A DNA stretch of 64,000 nt from Escallonia rubra (lineage: Eukaryota > Streptophyta > Magnoliopsida > Escalloniales > Escalloniaceae): assembly GCA_033065855.1 (NCBI GenBank), contig JAVXUO010002642.1, forward strand, positions 202,001 to 266,000. The letters run 5' to 3'. The notes below the pieces were generated by a model. It did no database searches. It saw only the letters and a list, made by a program, of their open reading frames with translations, and was not told where the DNA came from. A program made the translations under genes and the position numbers. The stretch's first letter is position 1; each line of letters starts with the position of its first letter. Of the stretch, positions 44,663 through 55,990 are shown in pieces.

Positions 44663-45417
44663 TGATGCCAAGGAAAGTGGGTTCGTACTTACGTGGAGGT
44701 GCCACAAAGGCTGCAGTCTGAGTCAGATGCCAAGTATGTTGATGTAGGACACAACAAGGGTGGAATAAGGGCAGAGACCAAGGGCTTTCCAAACAGAGCC
44801 TGAGGGTGGCAGTGCTGCGAGGGTGATGGCGCGGGATGAATACACGATGACAGTCACAGTCCGATGCTTAGGTCCAAAGTCAGGGTCCTGTATGTTTCTC
44901 TCTCTAGGATTCTAGAGTGAGAAAGTGAAAATATGAGAGAGTGAAGAAGAAGTCCTGAAAATGTCAAAACCGTTAATCTTCTGTCCAAATGAATTCTCAA
45001 GACCTCTATTTAAAGAGATTGAGTTGATGATGTCATTAATCGACACATGGCGCTCCTCGGGAGTGACACGTCACCGAGGGGTCCACGGGTGTCGGTGGTC
45101 CACGGACTGTCGGATCGCATATTCACCTGGCCTGCTCCTCACAGCGTCGCTCTGTCTGTCTGGAAAGACTGGCTCCCACAGCGTCGGTGTGGCCAGAGAA
45201 CCTCCTTGATCTAGCCTCCAATCCAAGCCCTTGCGGAGTCCCACAGGCCTGGCAGCGGTGGGGAAGACCCGACACCCAACTGCCAGGTGAACTAGGCGCG
45301 ATGCCCTCCGAAGACCTGCTCCCGTCTCGGAGTGACCCGGGGGTCAGAGTCCCTAGGGGTGCCGACGCAAGCCCCAGTGCCGGAGCACGTAGGCCAGTCA
45401 CGCAGGCACCCTGACGG

Positions 45418-46076
45418 AGATAGTGTCCCGGAGGAGTCGCCTATTCTGCAGGCCGAGGTAGCATCCCGGAGGAGCCATCTACCTGGCCGGCCAAGGTAGC
45501 ATCCCGGAGGAGCCGTCTACCTGGCAGAAGGGGAGTCCTCGTTCCGAAACGCTTAGAGCTCCCTGGCAAAGATAGTGTCCCGGAGGAGTCGCCTATCCCC
45601 GCGGGTGAGTCCTTATGCCGGAGCACTTGGAGCGAGTCAAAGTAGCATCCCGGAGGAGCCGTCTACCCGACTGGCCGAGGTAGCATCCCGGAGGAGCCGT
45701 CTACCTGGTGGAAGGGGAGTTGAAGAGCTCCCTGGCAGAGATAGTGTCCCGGAGGAGTCATCTATCCCCGCGGGTGAGTCCTTGTGCCGGAGCACTCGGA
45801 GCGAGTCAAGGTAGCATCCCGGAAGAGCCGTCTACCTGGCGGAAGGGGAGTTGAAGTGCTCCCTGGTAGAGATAGTGTCCCGGAGGAGTCGCCTATCCCC
45901 GCGGGTGAGTCCTTGTGCCGGAGCACTTGGAGCGAGTCAAAGTAGCATCCCGGAGGAGCCGTCTACCCGATTGGCCGAGGTAGCATCCCGGAGGAGCCGT
46001 CTACCTGGCGGAAGGGGAGTTGAAGAGCTCCCTGGCAGAGATAGTGTCCCGGAGGAGTCGCCTATCCCCGCAGGAT
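45418..46076 (+). repeat. GC-rich minisatellite with higher-order periods in the solo LTR
   Basis: The basic unit carries GTAGCATCCCGGAGGAGCCG (or GTGTCCCGGAGGAGTCG) and TCTACC. GATAGTGTCC occurs at 45571, 45740, 45871 and 46040, intervals 169, 131 and 169; the short interval lacks one unit of about 38 bp. Confidence 0.88.
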
Positions 46077-46426
46077 GATGTACACTCCGGATAGTGGGTT
46101 GAAGCATGTTCCATGACCAAGGCAAGGTGCGCATGGTGTGATGAATGAGTGTGGTGCCCGGGGGCATGTAACATGATTGTGGCGCATGGGCGCGATGAAA
46201 TGCGTAAGGTGCCGGGGGCACGTCTGTGTTAGTGGCACGGTGCACGGGCGCGACGGAGTGCGTAAGGTGCCGGGGGCACGTTTGTGTCAATGGTGGCGCA
46301 TGGGCGCGACAGAGTGCGTATGATGACTGGGGCACGATAGTGTGACAGAGAGCCTGGGGGCACGGCTGTATCAGCGGCGCGACGCACGGGCACGGTGAAG
46401 TGTTGAAGTGCAACGCCCGGACGCCG

Positions 46427-46560
46427 GCGACGGGGGTCGTGGAGTTGTGTCCGAGCGACGGGGGTCGCGGAGTTGTGTCCGGGCGACGGCAGTCGTGGAG
46501 TTGTGTCCGGGCAACGGGGTTGCGGAGTTGTGTCTGAGCGACGGGGGTCACGGAGTTATG
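46427..46560 (+). repeat. About 30-bp minisatellite, four to five copies
   Basis: Units of GCGACGGGGGTCGTGGAGTT plus GTGTCC(G) with small changes. Confidence 0.8.
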
Positions 46561-46605
46561 TATGGTCCTTTGAAGAGAAGTGAATGTGCTAAGGATGGAG
46601 GCCAA

Positions 46606-46712
46606 AGGCCAACCCTTCGGGGAAGGCCGAGGCCGACCCCAAGGGGAGGCCGAGGCCGACCCCAATGGGGAGGCCGAGGCCGACCCCAAGGGGGAGGCCA
46701 AGGCCAACCTCC
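46606..46712 (+). repeat. About 27-bp minisatellite, four copies
   Basis: Units of GAGGCCGAGGCCGACCCCAA with variable G runs. Confidence 0.8.
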
Positions 46713-46960
46713 TTGGGCAAGTGCCATGGCGCATCGACGGGCGACGGGCGAAGTGCGACGGTCGAAGCGTGATAAGGTTTCGTGCGAAAATGAGCTTCTT
46801 AATGACGAAGTAACGTGACGAAATTGAGAAGTGCACGTGACTTGAGCGTGCATGCTTTGACCGGTTGTGAGCGCTGAAAATGACTGTTGCTTGTGCGAAC
46901 GTGTCATGGAAAATGGAACCCCAGTGGGCCTTTGGGTGAGACCAGAATAGGTTGGGAACA

Positions 46961-49930
46961 GATGGCAAGACTGAAGTTAAACTAATATCAGCTGAAGGGA
47001 TGTTTAAGTACCTGGCACACAATGCAGGGGCTCTCTGTGGGCAGGTATACACTCTTAGTACCTTACCATCAGATAATAACCAAGACCCACAACTCACAGC
47101 ATTACTTCACACATTTACTGATGTTTTTGGTGAACCAAAGGGGTTACCTCATGTGAGACCACAAGGCCACCACATACCTCTAATTCCAAATTCAAAGCCT
47201 GTAAGTATTAGGCCTTATAGATTGCCATATACTTAGAAAAGTGAAGTGGAGAAAATTGTTCATGAAATGCTTGACTCAGGCATCATTTAGCCTAGCTCAT
47301 CTCCATTTAGCTCCCCAGTGCTACTAGTTAAGAAGAAGGATGACACTTGGAGGATGTGCATTGATTACATGCATGTGACTAAACAAGCTTACAATAAAAA
47401 ACAAGTACCCTATTCCAGTTGTGGATGACCTCCTAGATGAGCTTCATGGAGCAGATGTGTTCTCCAATCTAGATCTCAGAAGTGGTTATCACCAGGTAAG
47501 AGTAAACCCTGCTGATATCCATAAGATTGCGTTCACAACCCACTTTGGACACTTTGAATTCAAGGTGATGCCATTTGGGTTGACAAATGCCCCAACTACA
47601 TTTCAGTCCATTATGAATGATGTTTTTAAACGTTACCTCAGAAGATGTGTTAGTGTTCTTTGATGACATTTTGGTGTCTAGCAAGAACTTTGAGGAGCAC
47701 TTACAATACCTCAGCACAGTGCTACAAATTCTAAGGCAACACCAAGTTTTTGTGAAGCACTCTAAATGCACTTTTACTGTTGGAAAGGTGGAATACCTGG
47801 GCCACTTGATCTCTGGGGAAGGTGTATCTGCTGATCCCAATAAGAAATAGGCCATGGTCAACTGGCCTTTACCTAGAACACTTAAACAGTTGAGGGGTTT
47901 CTTAGGCCTGACTAGTTACTACAAGAAGTTCATTCAGAACTATGGAATAATTAGCAAGCCTTTGACAAGACTTTTGCAGAAAAATAACTTCAATTGGGGA
48001 CCAGAAGCATTAACAGCCTTTGATAAGCTCAAGGTAGACATGATCAGTTCTGCAGTCCTGGCATTACCAGACTTCTCATTACCTTTTACAGTGGATGTTG
48101 ATGCAAGTGACCAAGGAATGGGGGCAGTGCTCATGCAAGAAGGGAGGCCATTGGATTTCTTTAGCAAGGCTTTTGGACCAAAGGCTTTGTCCTTGTCCAC
48201 TTATGGAAATGAACAAATGGCAGTGGTGCAAGCAATCATGCATTGGCACATCTATCTTAGTATTCAACCTTTCTCAATCATGACCGACCATTGTAGCTTA
48301 AAATACCTGTTGGGGGCAAATGGTTACTTCTTTGCTTCAGAAGAAGTGCCTATCTAAGCTCTTAAGGTTCACTTTCACCGTACATTGCAAGTCAAGAGCT
48401 GAGAATGGAGCAACAGATGCCTTATCAAGGCTACCTAATTCCAATGATGACAATGAGGAGTGTAGAGCTATGTCTTGTAATACAAAGCAAATTCAAGGAG
48501 AGTTATCAAGTGGATCAATTTATCATAAAGCAAATTCAGTTGCTCACCTTAGAACCTTATGCAACCTTTGAATTTACTTATGAGCATGATATCTTGAGAT
48601 ACAGAGGTAAGATTTGTGTTGGACATGAGGGGGAACTGAGGACTCAAAATTCCAACTCTGCATTCATTTGGCATTAGAGGGCATTCAGGGATCTCAGCTA
48701 CATACAAGAAGGTTTCAGTAGTGTTCTACTGGCCTACTTGAAGGCATGACACCAATGAATGGGTAAGACAGTGTAACATTTGTCAACAAAATAAGCATGA
48801 AATTGTTGCTTATCCTGGTCTGCTTCAACCCCCCCCCCCCAATTCCATCTCAGTTTTGGAGCAGTATTTATTTGGATTTCATTGAAGGCCCACCCAAATC
48901 TGAACATAATGAGGTTATCTTAGTGGTGGTTGATAAATTGAGCAAGTTTTCACACTTCATACCCCTAAGTCACCCCTTACACAGCACAAAAGGTTGCTCA
49001 AGTGTACTTTGATTTTATTTTCAAGCTGCATTGAACCCCTGATAACATCATCACTGACAAGGGGAGTGTCTTTATCAGTCAGTTTTAGCAAAAGTTGTTT
49101 GCCTTATTGGGAGTTAAGTTACATATGAGTTCAGCATACCACCCACAAAGTGATGGGCAGACAACAAGAGTGAATCAATGCCTTGAGACATATCTGAGAT
49201 GCTTTGTGGGGATAAGCCTAAGTCCTGGTGCAAACGGCTTACTTTAGTAGAGTATTGGTATAATACCAATTATCACACCTCACTCCAAATGACCCAATTT
49301 CAAGCCTTATATGGTTATGCTCCCAAACCTTTAGGTTTTGGGTCTCATGAGACTACCAACATTGCTTTTGTTCTTATTTGGCTGATAGGTCCAGGGTCAT
49401 GAACCTACTCAAGAGAAACTTGGAAGAAGCACAGGGCAGAATGAAGGTGTATGCTGACAAGAAGAGAAATGATAGAAGCTTTTCAGTAGAGGATCAAGTG
49501 TATTTGAAATTACAGCCCTACATGCATAATAGTCTAGCTCTCAGGAAGAGTCTTAAGCTGGCACCAAAATATTATGGCCCATTTACAGTCTTGGCTAAAG
49601 TTAGCTAGGTAGCCTACAAGTTAGACCTGCCTTCTCTCTCCTTTATTCATCCAGTGTTTCATGTTTCACTACTCAAGGCTGCTATTGGACACAAATCTCA
49701 AGTTTCACCTACCTTACCCCTACCAATACTAAGGGTCAAATACTATTGGAACCATCTAAAATCTTGGAGCACAAAATGATCAAAATGGGGCAAACCTGTG
49801 TGTCACAAGTTTTAGTAGCTTGGTCTAATCTTCCAACTTTTGAAGCTACTTGGGAAGATTGGGAGGTGGTAAAGAATAAGTTTCCAAGGCTTGTTGTGGA
49901 TAAGGAGGCTGGTCTTGAAGGGGGAGGGAA
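46961..49930 (+). pseudogene. Chromovirus RT, RNase H, integrase and chromodomain (broken)
   Basis: RT begins near 47090 (FGEPKGLPHVRPQGHHIPL), with [20 protein letters not shown] (about 47310-47370), [14 protein letters not shown] and the catalytic [14 protein letters not shown] (about 47650-47690). RNase H has [19 protein letters not shown] (48095-48155). The integrase has CNICQQNKHEI (about 48773-48810), YLDFIEGPPKSEHNE (48868-48915), the Asp box ITDKGSVF near 49050, and at about 49155 GQTTRVNQ where GQTERVN is usual, so the catalytic Glu appears lost. A chromodomain (VLVAWSNLPTFEATWEDWE) lies at 49810-49870. Frameshifts and stops at several points. Confidence 0.87.
48829..48840. repeat. 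Poly-C run in the integrase region
   Basis: Twelve C in a row; coincides with a frame change in pol. Confidence 0.85.
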
Positions 49931-50504
49931 TGCCCCAGACACTCACTCAAATTCCGAATTAAAATGAAGACATCTGCTCAGGCAGTGAAGGGGAGCAGCT
50001 CCAATGGAAGACAAGTTGAGCAAGTGGATCACACGCAGGGAAATCCACTAGAAGAAGAGCGACTAGCTGAACCACAGTAAATGCACATACGCGTGAGGCG
50101 AGTGACTGTGCTGATTTCCAGGAAGATTGCTGCTGAGTTGGAACCATTAATACAAGAGTATTAACTAAGAAGATCTTTGTAGAGGTCATTAATGGTGATT
50201 AGTTACAACCGTTAGAGTTAATGTAATTATGGAATTTCCATTTCCAGAATTTCTTTCCTTTTATTTCTAATTCTATTTTTTGAGTTGGAAGGTTATTAGC
50301 ATTTTTGTTGTAACCTTCTTATAAGGAGATGATGAGAGAGAGAAAAGGAATCAATGAACGAAATCTATGAAAAATCCATTCTCTCTTCTTCTTTCATTTC
50401 TTCTCTGAAGTTTTCCTCCCTGAAATTTCTGGATCATTTTCTTCTTGTCCAAATCTTTACATGTTTGCAAAATTTCCATGAGTAAGATCAGCTGAGGTCT
50501 TATA
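49931..50504 (+). repeat. 3' LTR of the downstream chromovirus
   Basis: About 574 bp, TGCCCCAGACACTC to GAGGTCTTATA. Confidence 0.88.
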
Positions 50505-50920
50505 GATGTCTGATGTGAGGAAAATTAGGGCTTTGCATCATTTGCGAGTAATGGAATGGAATGCAATGGAAATGAGAGGGGTAACCTAATAGTCTGATAT
50601 ATCATTCACTGGGTGTGGCTCAGCTTGTGCTTCTATCTCTATATTTACTCTCTATTTATCTCCTTCACCCCAATCAATCAACACAACCGCCATTTATTCC
50701 CCCAACGTCATTTATTTTCCCCTGGTATAGAGAGTGGGGAGGAAGTTATTCGTTATTTTTGAATTGACCAAAATATCCCTAAATTTATAATAGAAATGCT
50801 AACGGATGGACTAAACTGATGACGGAACATACTACAAGTATTAGTTTTAAAGATTTACGAGTACATGGACTAGAATAAAAAATGGGGCAAAGTACAAGGG
50901 GCCATAATAGAATTATCCTT

Positions 50921-51897
50921 ATTTTATATGTGGATTTACATTTGAAAAACTGAATCTAGATAATATGCTCGTGTATAGAGATACATAGTAATGAGAGATA
51001 GTCTCTCTTTTTTAATGAAAGAAGTTAGCTAATATTATGGAGACAAAAAAGGGTTACTTTTCCTTAAAATGCAGCTATATTTGTGGAAGGTATTTTGCGA
51101 AAAAACTAGTCTAGACTAGTTATGTCCAGAAGGGATTTTGGCACACCAAATCCCTTTTCCAGCGCCCCCCCCCCCCCCCCGCCCTAGAATTTGGTAAATC
51201 CATCTTACTACAATCCAAACAAGAGAAATTGTACAATATTTTTTCAGAACTTTTATAAACGTGAAATCCTCACTTTAATTACCTCATCCAAGCACATTAC
51301 TAGTATAGATAGTAAGTGCTAACTAAGGTTTAATAAGGTCACTGCTCTATATGATTAGCGCGTTACAACCAATGATGGAATAAAGTCTCAATTAGACTCT
51401 TCATAAGTGGAAATCACTAGAAATATAATAAAAAGACTTATACACTAAGATGTACTACTGCTTTCTCAAGAGCCATGAATGAATAATTACTTGGATACAA
51501 GGGGTTATAAATAAACAACACTTCCATGTTGAGCAAAGATTCTAAATGTACTTTCTTTCGAGTTTGCCGCCTCAACCGAGGTTGACTGGCTTGAACCTGA
51601 ACTTTCTTGAGTCTGATCGAGACTGTCTCGCTTGAGACTGGCTGGACTGAGGCTGACATTATCCGAGGCCGGTCTCTTCCTTGATACTGCTTTCTTACGA
51701 AGCTACCAACCTTCCTTTTGATGCTTTTTCTTTGATTTAATTAGTAAGGGACATTTCTTGCCAAGCCTTGATGACTTAATTATTTTTAGCTTTGAAGGCT
51801 CTTAGTGGACCTTAAGGGTCTTTAAGCGCTTATTACCTTCCTTGAAGACCTTTGTCGTTCCATTCAAGAGTAGTAGGGGTTTTAGAGAGGGAACCCG
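50921..51897. other. Intergenic sequence, no gene recognised
   Basis: Contains a poly-C run (51165-51180). Around 51545-51660 are GAGACTG/GAGGCTGAC-like words repeated irregularly. No coding signal. Confidence 0.45.
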
Positions 51898-52387
51898 TGT
51901 AACATTCCATTATTTTCCGGAACGTTAACGCTCAATCGATCAGTTCACTAAGATAATAATTCCTTAATTCAACCAAATAATATAAATCTGTCAGAGCAAC
52001 TAAACCATTAATCAAACCAAACTCTCAACTGACTGATTTAAAATGAATGTCAAATCTTAGTCTACAGAATCATAATAATATTATTCGCCCACGCAGGGGT
52101 TCTAATGGACAATACAATAATCTAATTCCTTTGCTTTCGCTCGCTCAACTATAATCCATATTCAGGTAACCTACTGCTGGCTGTCACCTGCGGAAAGGAA
52201 GTCAAAGGGGAGTGAGCTTTTGAGAGCCCAGTAAGGTCGCTCAAAATTCAGAAAACAGATTTCAAATGATTAACAGATTTATTTCAAAGGCAATAAGGAA
52301 GAGATTCAGCTCTTTACCTTAAATCAGATGTCAACAAAAACAATTCAATTACACTGTATACAATGCAGATGATATTAACATGAGTTT

Positions 52388-52480
52388 GCAAAGCCACACA
52401 GGCAGTGCAGGGAAATCACTTAGCAAAGCCACAAAGGCAGTGCAGGGTGATCACTTAGCAAAGCCACAAAGGCGATGCTC
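52388..52480. repeat. About 41-bp tandem repeat in the solo LTR, 2-3 copies
   Basis: GCAAAGCCACA(C/A)AGGCAGTGCAGG repeated with TCACTTA between units; the second LTR copy (61280-61310) has a single unit. Confidence 0.8.
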
Positions 52481-53636
52481 AATAACACTGTAGTTACATA
52501 TGCATATGAACACTAGCTAGACCGTCAAGGTACTAGCATCTCCTGATAATAACAAACCATCCTTATATCACCCCTGATACAGACCATCCTTATATCTCCT
52601 CAATACACTAACTCATGTCAATATGCAGAATGCAATAATCGATAATGCAATGATTAAATCGATGCACAATGAGAAATGAATACAGAGCATCAAATAGAAT
52701 TTTCAATAAACGTGTCAGGCTCAAACAAAGGTTATTAATGGCAATCGATGAAATTTCATCACAATTATAACTGAGTCCAATGAAAACGTCAATAACAATC
52801 AAGAAAAAGTATTACGATATCAATAGATGAAATAGGGTTTCGGAAGAAATCCCTTACCTCAATCCAACGCTGAAGCTAAAAACGCTCTCAATCAAATTCC
52901 TCGAGGTTAACCTAGGTTGGCAGAGTCATTTATCAGAACACTTATTCATACTACTACATTAAAATCTAAATATAATTATCTATAGTATACCCATTTCTCT
53001 ACCCGACGGAGCGGTTTCCCCACAGCCAACCTACCCCGAAATTCGTCACACTCCTTGAGACTCAGAAATATCCCAAAAATGTTCTAATCGTTCATTAAAC
53101 ATTATTTATAGCTTAATATAGCATATGGAATAAAAAATATAATTTTTGATTATTTTCGAATTAAAAATATTTTCTTAAATACACTAAAACCAATAAATTG
53201 CCATATTTCTTCTAGTTGGAAATAAAGGCTCATAATGTTTGTAACAGCTTAAGAGGACTTATAAAAATTACTGAAATTGAAATCAGAAATTAAAAGGCAT
53301 TAAAAGTATTTTAAAATTTTTCATTTTGTTAAATTCAACGAGATAGAGAAATAATAGCAAATGAACTCTAAAAATCACCAAATTTGGACTGAGTCTTTAT
53401 CATACCACAAAAACAATACCATAATTTGTCGAAGAATATTTTCAGGGTTTAAAGGCTTCAAAATAATTTTACCATTTTAAGCTTATAGAAAATATTAAAA
53501 ATAAATATGATCTCAGAAAATTATGAAATTTTACCAGTAATTCTAGCATAGTCTCAGGTACTATTATATAAAATTTCACATTCTAATATTCACTATATGA
53601 TATCCAAAGTTCGTGCTAAATCTAATGTTAAACTAC

Positions 53637-53660
53637 ATACACACACACACACACACACAT
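53637..53660. repeat. CA microsatellite in the solo LTR
   Basis: About twelve AC units, then CA-rich sequence to 53930. Confidence 0.85.
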
Positions 53661-55349
53661 CACAGCACTTGTACAAACACACATCACAGCACTTCTCCAC
53701 TCCCACTGTCGTTCTCTACTTCATTTCCCTATTTTCTTTTTGTTCAGCTCAATTCACCCACACAACACATATATATACATACTCACACAGTGCGAACACA
53801 TCTTCACACCCACCATAGGTTCATATATCTTCCATTAAATCTACATCACAAACACACTCACACACAATTACACAGTCACGCACATACACACCCACATCTT
53901 ACCTGAAAACCCACATGTATAAAACAGACACACATACAGTTTCACTTCTATCTTCTCCCATTATTTACTCATAACCCACCTCACATGAACACATGAGCTC
54001 CCCCAATGCCTTCTGCCTTTCATGCTCTCATTTATGCAGCATTTCAAGGCTGCCATTTCAGCCCTTTTCCTCCATGAAAACCCCCTCTTCTCTACCTTTA
54101 TACACATTCAAAACACCAGTTAACAACACCAAAGACACGCACCAAATTCTCTCATGCAACACACATAATTTCACGACACATGCACAGCTCATGCCCATGT
54201 TACCTTATATATATACACGCCTACTGCACTCCCACATCAAGAAATCTCACGGGTCATCCCAAACAAAAGCAAAACTCCTCTAACACCTGGACAATTACCT
54301 TCGCACCAGGTGACTGTGCCGCCACCAACCATCAACTGAGACCGCCAACAACAACAAAAAGAGAAAACACTCGCCACAAAACCACACCCATCAAGCCACA
54401 ACCAACACAGCACCCACGTAACCAAAACACTTTGTCTACACGGCTGAAATTCAGCCCCTCTACTCACGTATATACGCATAAGATTCATATTCATAATGAC
54501 GATTACGGCAACCCGAAACTCACCCAAAAATCGAACCCTTTACAGCCTTCTAGCGCTATGACATTTACACAGTTTTATACCTACCAAAACACACCTATAT
54601 ATGTATACATATGAAGTATAAATTTGTAAAGCAAGCTTACCGGAAAAGCTTCGCCGGAAGAGTCCTCGATCTCTCTCATTGCAGCCCTGTTTCTGTTCCT
54701 CTCTTTCTCTCGCTCTCTCTCTCTCTCTCGGTGTGTGACGGTTACAGGGAGCCTTGACGGCTGCCCAAACCATTTAGTATAAATATAATCACAAGAAACC
54801 CTAGTTAGAAAATAAAATAAAAAAATCTACACATCATTTGTCGCTAAAACTTCCGACCCAATACTTATAAAAGAAATACGGTCCCAATAGGAAAAATTAT
54901 AAATGGTTGTTACACCATCCTGTTTGACAATTCGTCGCTAATAAGTACACCGGTATCAAAGAAGTTTAAATTTGTCGCTAAAGATTGCCGATAAGATTTT
55001 CGCTCACGAAAATCTACGCTAAAACTTGGTGAAGAAAGTCACGCTTTGTAATAAAAATTAAGCGTCCAAGTAATATAAAGGTCGGGGTGTTACAACCCGA
55101 TCCAAACTTTTTGAGTTTCTTACCTAAACACCAACTATATCAAGTCTGATGTTTTTCATGTTTTCAAAAACGTAATTTTTGCGTCTATCAAGTATACACG
55201 TTGTGCCGCATGTGCAAGTTTTTGTGCTATTTTAATTAGGTTGTCCCCTATACCTAGAAATGTAACAAAACTATCACCGACTTGCTATTTCCAAAACTTA
55301 TTACTCCATTACTTGCAGTAAGAACACATGACACTAATGTATCCTAAAA

Positions 55350-55990
55350 AAGGCTAACCAATTAGCAATTTTGAGTTCTTTGGTAAGGTTTATAAGGCCA
55401 ATCACAATTGACCTACCTCTTATATGGGATATCACATTATCCCAGCTTTATGCCTTAGCGTCTCTATTAAGTTAAACTCAACCTTAGTTACATATAACCC
55501 AAAATCTTCCTCTCTAGCCATTGTTTGATAATACAGCAACCCCCAATCGAATTAACCCGATTCGAGTCGGCTTTTATGTCCCAAAATTTGGCAAACCTGC
55601 TAAGGAACTCATAAGTACCTACTTGGCTTTGATACTATTTGTAACGACACATCTCCATGGATTTTGAAACTCAGCTTTGACACTATTTGTAACGACACAG
55701 GTCCATGACCAATGTCTCCCTTAAAAAGGCTAGCCAAGTAGCAACTTTTGAGTTCCTTGGCAAGGTTTATAAGGCCAATCATAGATTTGCCCACTTCCTA
55801 TATGGGTATCACATTCACATATCCTTATGCCTCAACGTCCTTGCTAAGGTCAAAAGTCAACCTTAGTCACATATAACCCAAAATCTTCCTCTCTAGCCAT
55901 TGTTTGATAAAACTTACAGTTGAACTGAATCAGCTCGATTCGAGTCAACTTTTGTGTCCCAATCTCTGCCAATCCTGGTATGGAACTCAT
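55350..55990. repeat. Two-copy direct repeat, about 375-bp period
   Basis: AAGGTTTATAAGGCCAATCA and ACATATAACCCAAAATCTTC followed by CTCTCTAGCCATTGTTTGAT occur in both units (near 55385/55760 and 55490/55870), as does GGAACTCATAAGTACCTACT. Shorter decayed pieces recur near 56555 and 56895. Confidence 0.8.

Larger units (their letters stand above)
44663..46960. mobile_element. GC-rich solo LTR (2.3 kb) inside the chromovirus, TSD GATGG
   Basis: It begins TGATGCCAAGG and ends GGGAACA, with GATGG at 44658-44662 and 46961-46965. Leaving out the segment and one TSD copy leaves the chromovirus frame as FQGKDG followed by KTEVKLISAEG without a break, which fixes the boundaries exactly. No gag-pol or internal domain is present, so it is a solo LTR. 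A TATTTAAAG box lies near 45006. Three families of GC-rich minisatellites fill its right half. A 386-codon minus ORF (45937-47097) crosses its end and is a composition artefact. Confidence 0.88.
42347..50504 (+). mobile_element. Ty3/gypsy chromovirus inside the Mutator-like element
   Basis: The LTRs at about 42347-42933 and 49931-50504 enclose gag, protease, RT, RNase H, integrase and chromodomain on the + strand, interrupted by a solo LTR at 44663-46960. A purine tract (GAAGGGGGAGGGAA) precedes the 3' LTR. After the 5' LTR the primer region reads TTCAAAGC, a decayed Met type. LTR starts are blurred (TGCCCC on the right, changed on the left) and I could not match a 5-bp TSD. Related to the chromovirus in intron 4. 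Confidence 0.88.
41720..50920. mobile_element. Mutator-like TIR element (non-autonomous) split by a chromovirus
   Basis: Left end GGATAATTCTACTTTAA (41720) is the inverse of the right end (minus strand from 50920: AAGGATAATTCTATTATGG). Similarity runs about 170 bases, including CATTTTAGTC(C)ATCCG-like words. ATTTTATAT occurs at 41711-41719 and 50921-50929, a 9-bp repeat as expected for Mutator-like elements. Without the nested gypsy it would be about 1.04 kb. The inner arms (41890-42346, 50505-50760) hold no transposase ORF; the left arm is C-rich and UTR-like. Confidence 0.75.
51898..55094. mobile_element. Solo LTR, 3.2 kb, TSD ACCCG
   Basis: Begins TGTAACATTCC and ends GGGGTGTTACA, so the ends are TGTAACA/TGTTACA inverted repeats. 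ACCCG is found at 51893-51897 and 55095-55099. There is no internal domain. Inside are CTGCGGAAAGGAAGT and GTGAGCTTTTGAGAGCCCAG blocks shared with 60.9 kb, a three-copy 41-bp repeat, a CA microsatellite and a CT-rich tract near 54700. Strand cannot be set from the ends. Confidence 0.88.

Noticed and set aside
45418..46076. CRISPR-like direct repeats
   Set aside because: The units are contiguous and degenerate without unique spacers, and the context is a plant LTR.
45937..47097. 386-codon minus-strand ORF
   Set aside because: It runs from inside the GC-rich solo LTR minisatellites into chromovirus sequence, is repetitive in Pro/Ser/Arg and matches no domain; long ORFs arise by chance in such GC-rich repeats.
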